DNA from: Dehalococcoidia bacterium
GTDB lineage: Bacteria; Chloroflexota; Dehalococcoidia; Lucifugimonadales; SHYT01
Reading direction: 5' to 3'
Length of the DNA stretch: 64,000 bases
Assembly (NCBI GenBank): GCA_009693055.1
Contig: SHYA01000001.1
Span: forward strand, 186,001 to 250,000
The translations under genes were made by a program, and so were the position numbers. This document shows, piece by piece, positions 45,769-53,966 of this stretch; position 1 is the stretch's first letter, and the number at the start of each line of letters is the position of its first letter. The notes beneath the pieces were generated by a model. That model ran no database searches, was not told the origin of the DNA, and saw only the letters and a program-made list of their open reading frames with translations.

Positions 45769-46899
45769 ATGGGGCACCAGACCTCCGAGAGCCTGCGCCG
45801 CACGCCGCTGTACGCCGCCCACGTCGCCGCGGGCGCGCGCATGGTGCCCTTTGGCGGCTGGGAGATGCCGGTGCAATATGCCAGCATCCTGGCGGAGGCA
45901 CGGGCCGTGCGGGCCGGCGCGGGCGTCTTCGACGTCTCCCACATGGGGCGCTTGTGGTTTGAGGGCGGCAACGCTCCGGCGTTCCTTCAGCGGATGCTCA
46001 CCGCCGACGTTCAGGCGCTGCCCGCTGGCCGCAGCCGCTACGCCTTCCTGCTGAACGAGCAGGGCGGCGTCATTGACGACACCGTCATCAGCCACGTGGC
46101 CGGCGGCCGTTTCCTGCTGGTGTGCAACGCCGGCAACCGACCGGCCGTCGTGGCCTGGCTGCACCGCTGGCTGTCCGGCTTCCCCGACGTGACCCTGGAC
46201 GACGCCACGGAGGAGACGGTGATGCTCGCGGTGCAGGGGCCGCAAGCCGTCACAGCAGCGGAGCGGTTGGAGTCATTTCTTCATACGGAGCAACCGCCCT
46301 CCGCGCTCCGTTCGTTCGGCATCGCCCAGGCCGCCGTGCAGGGACAGAGCACCTCTCAGGGGTGGGTCGCCCGCACCGGCTACACCGGCGAAGACGGCGT
46401 TGAGCTCGCGCTCCCCGCGGAGCGCGGGGTCCGCCTGTGGCAGCTCCTCGTGAAACGCGGCGTGGTCCCGTGCGGGCTCGGGGCTCGCGACGTGCTCCGC
46501 CTGGAGGCGGGCCTGCTGCTGCACGGCAACGACATAGACCAGGCTACGACGCCGCTGGAGGCTGGAATGGAGCGGTTCGTCGCTCAAGGCAACACCGCCT
46601 TCATCGGACGCGAAGCCCTGGAGCGCCAGCGGGCCACGGGGCTCACGCGCAAGCTGGTCGGCTTCAAGCTGCTGGAGCGCGGCATCCCACGGCACGGGTA
46701 CGCGCTCTTAGCTCAGAATGGCGCAACGGCGGGCACCGTGACCAGCGGCGGTCATTCGCCAACCCTTGACACCCCCATTGGGATGGGCTATGTTGCCTTG
46801 GAGTTTGCCGCACCTGGACAACGAATCACCGTGGATATCCGAGGACGCCTGTTGCCCGCCGAAGTCGTCCCCCTGCCCTTCTACACCCGCAAGCGGTAA
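45769..46899 (+). CDS. gcvT: Glycine cleavage system T protein (aminomethyltransferase)
   Basis: 376 residues. Transfers the methylene carbon from the lipoyl arm of GcvH to tetrahydrofolate, releasing ammonia. Start TPLYAAHVAAGARMVPFGGWEMPVQY, GVFDVSHMG, catalytic Asp region NEQGGVIDDTVI, GYTGEDGVE, and DVLRLEAGLLLHGNDID are all diagnostic. First gene of the gcv operon. Only 36 bases separate it from the HNH gene, and no glycine riboswitch is visible. Confidence 0.96.
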   Translation: MGHQTSESLRRTPLYAAHVAAGARMVPFGGWEMPVQYASILAEARAVRAGAGVFDVSHMGRLWFEGGNAPAFLQRMLTADVQALPAGRSRYAFLLNEQGGVIDDTVISHVAGGRFLLVCNAGNRPAVVAWLHRWLSGFPDVTLDDATEETVMLAVQGPQAVTAAERLESFLHTEQPPSALRSFGIAQAAVQGQSTSQGWVARTGYTGEDGVELALPAERGVRLWQLLVKRGVVPCGLGARDVLRLEAGLLLHGNDIDQATTPLEAGMERFVAQGNTAFIGREALERQRATGLTRKLVGFKLLERGIPRHGYALLAQNGATAGTVTSGGHSPTLDTPIGMGYVALEFAAPGQRITVDIRGRLLPAEVVPLPFYTRKR

Positions 46900-46943
46900 C
46901 GGCGCTTTCCCTTTGAACGCTCCTGCAACTGAGGAGGCCGCTC

Positions 46944-47345
46944 TTGAGTAACTGCCCACCTGACCTGCGCTACACCAAGGAGCACGAGTGGGCCAAGCTC
47001 CAGGACGATGGCGCCGTGCTGGTCGGCATCACGTTTTTCGCCCAGGAGGAGCTTGGCGACGTGGTGTACCTCGGTCTTCCCGCCATCGGGAGCAAGCTCC
47101 TCCAGTCCGGTAAGATGGGCGAGATCGAGTCGGTCAAGGCGGTGTCGGACCTGTTCTCCCCCGTGTCGGGCGACGTGGTCGCCGTGAACACGGAGGCCAT
47201 GGACCACCCAGAGCTGGTCAACGAGGACCCCTACGGCAAGGCGTGGCTCGTAAAAGTGCGCCCCTCCCGCGCACATGAGATGGACGCCCTCCTCACCGCC
47301 GAGCAGTACGAGGCGTACGTGGCCACCCAGGCCAAGGAACACTGA
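46944..47345 (+). CDS. gcvH: Glycine cleavage system H protein
   Basis: 133 residues. Lipoyl carrier that shuttles the aminomethyl group between P, T and L proteins. LRYTKEHEWAKLQDD at the start, and lipoylation Lys in GEIESVKAVSDLFSP (Lys 65). The start is TTG 46944, supported by GAGGAGG nine bases upstream and by family alignment. The stop overlaps the gcvPA ATG (ATGA-type), so translation is coupled. Confidence 0.96.
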   Translation: MSNCPPDLRYTKEHEWAKLQDDGAVLVGITFFAQEELGDVVYLGLPAIGSKLLQSGKMGEIESVKAVSDLFSPVSGDVVAVNTEAMDHPELVNEDPYGKAWLVKVRPSRAHEMDALLTAEQYEAYVATQAKEH

Positions 47346-48673
47346 TGGCCTCCTTCAGCCACCCATACCTACCGCAGACCGACGGACAACGGCGGGAGAT
47401 GCTGGCAGCGGTCGGTGTCTCCTCTGAAGAAGAGCTGTTCCAGGACATCCCCGCGCCACTGCGCAACCCCACGCTCAAGCTGCCGCCCCCCCTGACCGAG
47501 ATGGAGCTTGTGCGGGAGCTCCGCGCCCTGGCCGAGCAGAACGCCGTCCCTGGCGAGTACGCGTGCTTCCTCGGCGGGGGCGCCTCCCGCCACTTCATCC
47601 CCAGCGTGGTGGGCGCGCTCATCTCCCGCGGGGAGTTCACCACCCCCTACACACCCTATCAACCGGAAGTGAGCCAGGGAACGCTCCAGGCGACCTACGA
47701 GTTCCAGTCGTTCATCTGCCAGCTCACCGGCATGGAGGTCGCCAACGCCGGCATGTATGACGGCGCCAGCGCCCTGACAGAGGCCGCGTTGATGGCCTGC
47801 CGCGCCACGAACCGCTATCAGGTGGTGGTGTTGGACACCGTGAACCCGCGCTACCTGGACGTGGTGAACACGTACACCGAGCCACAACGCATCCGGGTGC
47901 GAACGGCGGCGTCCGCCGGCCTCACGCTCACGAAGGGCGACGCCTGCCTGCTGGTCCAGTCGCCCAACTTCTTCGGCTCCCTGGAAGACTTGAAACGCCT
48001 GCGCGACGCAGCGACGGCGCAAGGCGCCATGTTGGTGGTCTCCACGGACCTCCACGCCACAGGACTGTTCAAGCCGCCGGGCGACTACGGCGCGGACATC
48101 GTGGTCGGCGAGTGCCAGCCGACGGGCGTCAACGCCAGCTTCGGCGGCCCGTACGTGGGGTTCTTCACGTGCAAGGAGAAGTTCGTGCGTCAGATGCCGG
48201 GGCGAATCGTGGGCCGGACCGTTGACCTGCAGGGCCGCACCGGCTACGTGCTCACCCTCCAGCCCCGCGAGCAGCACATCCGCCGGGAGCGCGCCACCTC
48301 CAATATCTGCACCTCGGAGGCGCTGGTCGCAACGGCAGTCGCCATGTACTTGGCCGTGCTCGGCAAGCACGGGTTCCGCCAGGTGGCGGAGCTGTGCTAC
48401 CACAAAGCGCACTACGCGGCCTCCCGCCTGGCCGCGCTCCCCGGCTTCGCCGTCGTCCCGAGCGGCACGGGCGCATTCTTCAACGAGTTTGTCCTGCGCT
48501 GTCCCGTGCCGCCGGCGCGCCTCAACCGGCTGCTCCTGGAGCACCGCATCCTGGGCGGCTTGGACATCAGCGCCCAGGTCACCGACGGGATGCTGCTGTG
48601 CGTGACCGAGACGAACTCGCGGGACGAGATTGAGAGGCTGGTGCGGGCGCTGAGCGCCGCGGGGGCACGATGA
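47345..48673 (+). CDS. gcvPA: Glycine dehydrogenase (decarboxylating) subunit 1
   Basis: 442 residues. N-terminal half of the split P protein, which decarboxylates glycine with PLP; the PLP Lys is in subunit 2. PLPQTDGQRREMLAAVG-like start (YLPQTDGQRREML), YTPYQPEVSQGTLQATYEFQ, GMYDGASALTEAAL, and GRTVDLQGRTGYVLTLQPREQ are typical. Overlaps gcvH before it and the DUF393 gene after it by ATGA junctions. The partner gcvPB is separated by about 0.9 kb of inserted genes. Confidence 0.95.
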   Translation: MASFSHPYLPQTDGQRREMLAAVGVSSEEELFQDIPAPLRNPTLKLPPPLTEMELVRELRALAEQNAVPGEYACFLGGGASRHFIPSVVGALISRGEFTTPYTPYQPEVSQGTLQATYEFQSFICQLTGMEVANAGMYDGASALTEAALMACRATNRYQVVVLDTVNPRYLDVVNTYTEPQRIRVRTAASAGLTLTKGDACLLVQSPNFFGSLEDLKRLRDAATAQGAMLVVSTDLHATGLFKPPGDYGADIVVGECQPTGVNASFGGPYVGFFTCKEKFVRQMPGRIVGRTVDLQGRTGYVLTLQPREQHIRRERATSNICTSEALVATAVAMYLAVLGKHGFRQVAELCYHKAHYAASRLAALPGFAVVPSGTGAFFNEFVLRCPVPPARLNRLLLEHRILGGLDISAQVTDGMLLCVTETNSRDEIERLVRALSAAGAR

Positions 48674-49173
48674 CTTGGCCAAAGGCCCAATCCCATTCAC
48701 TTGAACCGGAGGATTTCTTGGCGCTACGAGCGAGTCAGCAGCCAACACCAGGAGCGAGGGCGCGGGACGACATCACCCTGTACGACGGCGCATGCCCGGT
48801 CTGCCGAGGCGCGGTGCGGGTGCTCCGCGCCGCTCACGCTCGCAACGTCTCCTACCTGCCCTACCAGGAGGCCCCGCGCTCGCTCGGCCTTGACCCCGCG
48901 CCGCTTGAGCGCGAGCTGCACCTGGTCTGCCGCGACGGCACCGTGCTCCGAGGCTTCACAGCCGTGCGCGCCGTGTGCTGGAAGACACCCCTGCTGTGGC
49001 CCCTGGCCGTCCTCTTGTCGCTCCCAGGCGCGTCGTGGCTGGGGCCACGGGTGTACCGGCTCGTGGCTGCCCGCCGGCGCCGGCTTCTGGGAAGGCCGTC
49101 CTCCGCTCAAGCACGAGGCGCCTTTCTGACCCGCACCAAAACAATTCTCCCTCCCCTCGCGGGAGGGAGTTAG
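48670..49173 (+). CDS. DUF393 (DCC-family) thiol-disulfide oxidoreductase-like protein
   Basis: 167 residues. ITLYDGACPVCRGAVRVLRA holds the CxxC of the DCC family, followed by ELHLVCRDGTVLRGFTAVRAV and a hydrophobic helix (LLWPLAVLLSLPGASWL). Normal Cys, not Sec, here. The last ~13 codons (RTKTILPPLAGGS) lie inside the palindrome at 49147-49169, so the natural C terminus was probably replaced when the DUF559 element inserted. The ATG overlaps the gcvPA stop. Role in the operon unknown. Confidence 0.8.
   Translation: MTWPKAQSHSLEPEDFLALRASQQPTPGARARDDITLYDGACPVCRGAVRVLRAAHARNVSYLPYQEAPRSLGLDPAPLERELHLVCRDGTVLRGFTAVRAVCWKTPLLWPLAVLLSLPGASWLGPRVYRLVAARRRRLLGRPSSAQARGAFLTRTKTILPPLAGGS
49147..49169. 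repeat. Palindrome bordering the DUF559 element (left)
   Basis: CTCCCTCCC pairs with GGGAGGGAG across CTCGC: a perfect 9-bp stem. Paired with a similar palindrome at 49555-49577 around the DUF559 gene. Confidence 0.75.
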
Positions 49174-49184
49174 TGGGAGGGGGA

Positions 49185-49582
49185 TTGGTTAGGCAGACAA
49201 AACCGACCGCTCTCGCTCGGGCACTGAGGAAAGGAAGCACCGACGCCGAGCGCGTATTATGGGCACAACTGTCAGCAAAAAGCTCGGGAATCTCAAATTC
49301 CGGCGTCAGCAGCCCATTGGAGCCCATATCGTGGACTTTGTGACCTTTCAACATAAGCTGGTTATTGAGCTAGATGGAGGGCACCACAACCAAGATAGCG
49401 TTGTCACCAGAGATGCTCAGCGGACCGCTGATCTGGAAGCTGCCGGCTACCGAGTGCTGCGCTTTTGGAACCATGACGTGCTCGCAAATCTTGCGAGTGT
49501 TCTGGACGTGATTGAAGGAGCGATCACCGCAAGAATGAAATCACCCTCTCCCTACCCTCTCCCGTCAAGGGAGAGGGAATAA
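49185..49582 (+). pseudogene. DUF559 (Vsr-like nuclease fold) gene with a -1 frameshift
   Basis: The first frame gives QTKPTALARALRKGSTDAER, then VLWAQLSAK. The second continues KLGNLKFRRQQPIGAHIVDF, then KLVIELDGGHHNQ and AAGYRVLRFWNHDVL, the complete DUF559 pattern with catalytic acidic residues. The frames join at an A5 run near 49276 (caaaaagctc); six A's would restore one ORF of ~132 residues from TTG 49185. DUF559 genes are related to very-short-patch-repair nucleases and are often mobile with palindromes. Sequence error or recent mutation. Confidence 0.8.
49555..49577. repeat. Palindrome bordering the DUF559 element (right)
   Basis: CCCTCTCCC pairs with GGGAGAGGG across GTCAA. It overlaps the last codons of the DUF559 gene and ends 17 bases before gcvPB. 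Confidence 0.75.
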
Positions 49583-49593
49583 AGGTAACAAAC

Positions 49594-51090
49594 GTGGCTC
49601 AAACGGATCTTCGGCAAGACGACAGCCAGCTCCTCATGGACCGGAGTGTGCCGGGACGTGTGGGCACCCAGTTGCCGGCGCTGGACGTGCCCGCCCAGCC
49701 GTTGCCCCCCGCGGCGCTCCTGAGGCACGATCTCCCGCTGCCGGAGCTCTCCGAGCTGGACGTGGTGCGCTATTTCACGCGCCTCTCACAGAAGAACTTC
49801 TCGGTGGACACCAACTTCTACCCGCTCGGCTCCTGCACGATGAAGTACAACCCAAAGGTCAACGACACCGTCGCGGCGTTTCCGGGTTTTGCAGCCCTCC
49901 ACCCCCTCCAGCCCGAGGAGACGGTGCAGGGCGCTCTGGAGCTCCTGTACCGGCTGCAAGACATGCTCCAGGAGGTCACCGGCATGGCAGGGTGCAGCCT
50001 CGCCACGTTGGCCGGCGCGCACGGAGAGCTGGCGGGCGTGCTGATGATGCGCGCCTACCACCTGGCGCAGGGCGACACCAAGCGTAAGGTCATCCTGATC
50101 CCCGATAGCGCGCACGGCACCAACCCGGCGTCCGCGGCGATGGCCGGCTTCCGTGTCGCCTCCATCCCGTCCGACGCCAAGGGCAACATGGACTTGCACG
50201 CCCTCCGCAACGCTGCGAACGATGAGCTGGCGGGGCTGATGATTACGTTGCCAAGCACGCTGGGCCTCTTTGACACCGGCATCCAAGAGGTCTGCTCCAT
50301 CGTGCACGAGGCGGGCGGACTGGTGTACGGGGACGGAGCGAACATGAACGCCCTTCTGGGACGCGTGAAGCTGGGCGCGCTTGGGTTTGACGTCGTGCAC
50401 CTGAACCTGCACAAGACGTTCAGCACGCCACACGGCGGCGGAGGGCCGGGCGCCGGCCCAGTCTGCGCGGCGGAGCGCCTTGCGCCGTTCCTTCCCACTC
50501 CGGTGATCGAGCGCGTGCCCCCCGCCGCGGTGCCCGCGCGAGAAGACACGGTGACATACCGCCTGGGCGCACCGGGCAGGTCTATCGGCAGAATGGCGGC
50601 CTTCCACGGGAACTTCGGCGTCCTGGTGCGGGCGTACGCCTACAGCCGCGCGCTGGGCGCGGATGGGCTGCGCCAGGTCAGCGGCGACGCGGTGCTCGCC
50701 GCCAACTATGTGCTCGCCTCCCTGAAGGACCTCTACCATCTCCCGTACGACCGCCGCTGCATGCACGAGGTGGTCTTTTCCGCGAAGAGGCAGAAGGAGC
50801 GCGGCGTCCGCGCGCTGGACGTCGCCAAGCGGCTGCTGGACTACGGCATCCACGCCCCGACCATGTACTTCCCGCTCATCGTGGACGAGGCGCTGATGAT
50901 TGAGCCAACGGAAGCCGAGAGCAAGGAGACGCTGGACCGGTTCATCCAGGTGATGCGCCACATCGCGCAGGAGGCCGTGACCAGCCCGGAGACGGTAACC
51001 GGGGCGCCGAGCTCTGCGCCAATCTCGCGGCTGGATGAGGCGCGCGCCGCCCGGCACCCGGACCTGCGCTGGAAGCCACGGACCTCGTAG
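49594..51090 (+). CDS. gcvPB: Glycine dehydrogenase (decarboxylating) subunit 2
   Basis: 498 residues, GTG start. PLP-binding half of the P protein: Schiff-base Lys in VVHLNLHKTFSTPHGGGGPG (Lys 274), NFYPLGSCTMKYNPK, DSAHGTNPASAAM, FHGNFGVLVRAYAY. Works with GcvPA, GcvH and GcvT. The ribosome binding site is weak (AAAGGTAAC). Convergent with the phosphohexomutase gene; only 5 bases separate the two stops. Confidence 0.96.
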   Translation: MAQTDLRQDDSQLLMDRSVPGRVGTQLPALDVPAQPLPPAALLRHDLPLPELSELDVVRYFTRLSQKNFSVDTNFYPLGSCTMKYNPKVNDTVAAFPGFAALHPLQPEETVQGALELLYRLQDMLQEVTGMAGCSLATLAGAHGELAGVLMMRAYHLAQGDTKRKVILIPDSAHGTNPASAAMAGFRVASIPSDAKGNMDLHALRNAANDELAGLMITLPSTLGLFDTGIQEVCSIVHEAGGLVYGDGANMNALLGRVKLGALGFDVVHLNLHKTFSTPHGGGGPGAGPVCAAERLAPFLPTPVIERVPPAAVPAREDTVTYRLGAPGRSIGRMAAFHGNFGVLVRAYAYSRALGADGLRQVSGDAVLAANYVLASLKDLYHLPYDRRCMHEVVFSAKRQKERGVRALDVAKRLLDYGIHAPTMYFPLIVDEALMIEPTEAESKETLDRFIQVMRHIAQEAVTSPETVTGAPSSAPISRLDEARAARHPDLRWKPRTS

Positions 51091-51095
51091 CGAGG

Positions 51096-52532
51096 CTACA
51101 GGCCCGCTAGCTCCTGGGCGGCCGTGAGCAACCCCCGCGCTCTTTGTGGGTTGTCCGCCTCGGCATAGACGCGCAGCAGCGGCTCCGTACCCGAGAAACG
51201 CACCACCACCCAAGCGCCGCCTTGCAGGGTAAAACGAACGCCGTCCGGCTGGTCTTTCCGCTCCACGCGCAGGCCCGCCATGCTTGAAGGCTCCACTTGC
51301 TCCAGCTGCTGCTGGATGCGAGCACGCTCCCCCTCCGGGAAGGCCAAGTCAACTCGGTCGTAGTAGTGCGGCCCCACGAGGCCCAGCAGGTGCTCCACCA
51401 GCGCCGATGGCTTCTTTCCGGTGCGCGCCATCAGCTCCAGGAACAGCAGCGCGCTCATGATGCCATCGCGCTCCGGCAGGTGCCTACACACCGCGTAGCC
51501 GCCGCTCTCCTCAATGCCGACCAGCGCCCGCGACCCCTCCTCAACGAGCACGGGAGTGATGTGTTTGAACCCCACCGGCGTCTCCCGCACGGGCACCCCG
51601 TACCGCTCGCCAAGGCGCCACAGCATGCTTGAGCTGGTGAGCGACTTGACGATGAGGCCGCGCTCATTGCGGAACTCCAGGAGCAGGTAAGCGAGAAGCG
51701 CGCCAACGTGGAGGGCCGAGAGGAGCTGCCCGCGCTCATCCACCACGCCCACGCGGTCCGCATCGCCGTCAAACGCAATGCCAACGTCCGCGCCCTCTTG
51801 CACCACGGACTGCATGAGCGGCTTCAGGTTCTTCGCGATAGGCTCGGGGTTGTGCATCCCCGGGAAGGCGGGGTTACGCTCGCCACGGAGCTCGGTCGTC
51901 ACCGTTGCGCCGCTGCGCAGCATCGCTCCCAGATAGCCGGCGCCCGCCCCGTGCATGGCGTCCACAACCACCGACAGACCGCACTTTTTCAGGGCGTCAA
52001 CATCAACGTAGCGTGCGAGGCGGCCCAGATACGGCCCTTGCAAGTCAGCCATCTGCACAAGGCCCTGCCGCTGAGCCTCCGCGAGGGGCAGACGCGCCAG
52101 GGGCTCGGTCTCCGCGATCGCTTGAATGTGGCGTTCAATGGCGGCCAGCGTGCGCTGCGGGGGGCTTCCCCCGGAGGCGGAGCGGTACTTGAACCCGTTC
52201 CACTCGGGTGGGTTGTGGCTTGCCGTAATGACCACGCCGCCCGCCGCTTTGCGCTCCACGATGGCGGAGCAGACCGCAGGCGTCGGAACGGGCGCGTCGG
52301 CCAGGACCACGCTCAGCCCGTTGGCCGCCAGCACCTCGGCAGCCGCCTGCGCAAAAGCGCCCGACAGGAAGCGCGTGTCGTATCCCACGACCAGCGGGCC
52401 GGAAACCGCGCCCTGCTCCGCGTGGTAGCGCGCCACACCCTGAGCGCACCTCTGCACGTTCGCGAACGTAAACTGGTCCGCAATGACGGCACGCCATCCG
52501 TCGGTGCCGAAGTGCACCGGTTGCGCCGCCAT
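51096..52532 (-). CDS. Phosphoglucomutase/phosphomannomutase family protein
   Basis: 478-residue alpha-D-phosphohexomutase. Phosphoserine loop ITASHNPPEWNGFKYR (Ser near 106), metal loop FDGDADRVGV, sugar-binding GIEESGG, and C-terminal phosphate loop RFSGTEPLLRVYAE. Interconverts hexose 1- and 6-phosphates; glucose versus mannose specificity is not resolvable. It lies 11 bases downstream of metK on the same strand, at the distal end of the SAM-recycling cluster. Confidence 0.93.
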   Translation of the reverse strand: MAAQPVHFGTDGWRAVIADQFTFANVQRCAQGVARYHAEQGAVSGPLVVGYDTRFLSGAFAQAAAEVLAANGLSVVLADAPVPTPAVCSAIVERKAAGGVVITASHNPPEWNGFKYRSASGGSPPQRTLAAIERHIQAIAETEPLARLPLAEAQRQGLVQMADLQGPYLGRLARYVDVDALKKCGLSVVVDAMHGAGAGYLGAMLRSGATVTTELRGERNPAFPGMHNPEPIAKNLKPLMQSVVQEGADVGIAFDGDADRVGVVDERGQLLSALHVGALLAYLLLEFRNERGLIVKSLTSSSMLWRLGERYGVPVRETPVGFKHITPVLVEEGSRALVGIEESGGYAVCRHLPERDGIMSALLFLELMARTGKKPSALVEHLLGLVGPHYYDRVDLAFPEGERARIQQQLEQVEPSSMAGLRVERKDQPDGVRFTLQGGAWVVVRFSGTEPLLRVYAEADNPQRARGLLTAAQELAGL

Positions 52533-52543
52533 CCGCCTGTCCT

Positions 52544-53887
52544 CTATCGCCGCCTGGCTGCCGGCTTGGACCTGGCCCGCGCTTTCGGCTTGGCCGGAGA
52601 AGCGCGCTTGGACCGGGCCTTGGTCTTAGCCGGGGCCTTGGTCTTAGCCGGGGCCTTGGTCTTAGCTGGAACCTTCGGGAAGGCGTCCTTCGCCAGGGCC
52701 TCGGCCTTGTCAAGGCGCTCCCAAGGGAGGTCAACATCCTTGCGTCCAAAGTGTCCGTACGCCGCCGTGGCCTGGTAAATCGGCTTGCGAAGGCCAAGGC
52801 CACGAACGATGGCGCCCGGGCGCAGGTCAAAGTGCTTCTTGATCAGCTTGTTGATCACCGAGTCGTCAACCGCCCCTGTACCGAAGGTCTCCACCGAGAC
52901 CGAGATAGGTTCTGGGTGGCCGATAGCGTACGAGACTTGCACCTCCACCCGCTCCGCCAGGCCCGCAGCCACCACGTTCTTCGCCACGTACCGCGCGGCG
53001 TAGGCCGCGGAACGGTCCACCTTCGTCGGATCTTTGCCGGAAAAAGCGCCGCCGCCGTGCCGGGCTGAGCCACCATAAGTGTCCACCAGGATCTTCCGCC
53101 CGGTCAGCCCCGTGTCCGCTGCCGGCCCGCCAAATGTCCAGCTATCCCCTGGGTTGGTGTGGATTTCAGCACCCTTGAGGAGTGCGGCTGGGATCACAGG
53201 TTTGAGCACGTGCTCGATCAGGTCCCTGCGCAGCCGGTCCTGCGCGACGCCCGGTTCGTGTTGCGCGCTCAGCACCACCGTGTGCACGCGCTTTGGGCGG
53301 CCGTACGCGTACTCTATCGTAACCTGCGACTTCCCGTCGGGACGCAGGTACGGGATGATGCCCTCTTTTCGGACGAGCGTCATCTGCTGGCAGAGCTGCT
53401 GCGCCAGAGAGATCGGCAGCGGCATAAACTCCGTGTCCAGCACGCGGCCGTTCATCGTCTCACGGCACGCGAAGCCCACCATCATGCCCTGGTCACCCGC
53501 GCCCGTTTTAGCGGGGTCGTCAACGGCGTCGTGGGTGACCGCCTTGTTGATCTCCCCCGACTGCTGGTGGAGCGCAACGCGTATTTCGGTGGAATCGCAC
53601 CCGATACCCACGTCGCGGCTCGTATAGCCGATTCTGCGGAGCGTCTCGCGCACCACCTGGGGAACGTCTACCTTGCCCTTGGAGGTGATTTCGCCCATCA
53701 CCACCACCAGCTCGTCGGTGGCAGCGGTCTCGCAAGCCACCCGCGAATACGGGTCCTGGGCGAAATACGCGTCCAGCACCGCATCGGAGATCTGGTCGCA
53801 CACCTTATCGGGGTGCCCCTCCGTCACCGACTCCGAGGTGAAAAGATAGCTAGGCGACCCGTAGAAACTCATCGCTTTGGCGTCCAA
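52544..53887 (-). CDS. metK: S-adenosylmethionine synthetase with basic C-terminal tail
   Basis: Makes SAM from methionine and ATP. 447 residues: catalytic core about 1-395 with FTSESVTEGHPDKVCDQISD, GAGDQGMMVGFA (ATP loop) and GGGAFSGKDPTKVDRS. Then a ~50-residue tail of PAKTKA units and Lys/Arg-rich sequence, absent from typical MetK (~390-400 residues). The start is taken as TTG 53887, which has AGGAGGG five bases upstream; ATG 53872 is in frame but poorly spaced. Precedes the phosphohexomutase gene. Confidence 0.94.
   Translation of the reverse strand: MDAKAMSFYGSPSYLFTSESVTEGHPDKVCDQISDAVLDAYFAQDPYSRVACETAATDELVVVMGEITSKGKVDVPQVVRETLRRIGYTSRDVGIGCDSTEIRVALHQQSGEINKAVTHDAVDDPAKTGAGDQGMMVGFACRETMNGRVLDTEFMPLPISLAQQLCQQMTLVRKEGIIPYLRPDGKSQVTIEYAYGRPKRVHTVVLSAQHEPGVAQDRLRRDLIEHVLKPVIPAALLKGAEIHTNPGDSWTFGGPAADTGLTGRKILVDTYGGSARHGGGAFSGKDPTKVDRSAAYAARYVAKNVVAAGLAERVEVQVSYAIGHPEPISVSVETFGTGAVDDSVINKLIKKHFDLRPGAIVRGLGLRKPIYQATAAYGHFGRKDVDLPWERLDKAEALAKDAFPKVPAKTKAPAKTKAPAKTKARSKRASPAKPKARARSKPAARRR
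52615..52674. repeat. 18-bp tandem repeat in the metK tail
   Basis: About three near-identical copies of CGGGGCCTTGGTCTTAGC (plus strand) encode the KAPAKT units of the MetK tail. Confidence 0.85.
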
Positions 53888-53966
53888 GGTATCCCTCCTC
53901 TCGAGACTTCCCCGCTTGGTACTCCTGCCTTCCTACGTACTGGGGCCTGACCCCTCTGGGTGCCAC

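Noticed and set aside
45732-45769. Glycine riboswitch ahead of gcvT
   Set aside because: Only 36 bases lie between the HNH gene and gcvT and contain no aptamer-like segments. I found none before the tRNA either.
48670-49173. Selenocysteine in the DUF393 protein
   Set aside because: Its CxxC (CPVC) is encoded by normal Cys codons.
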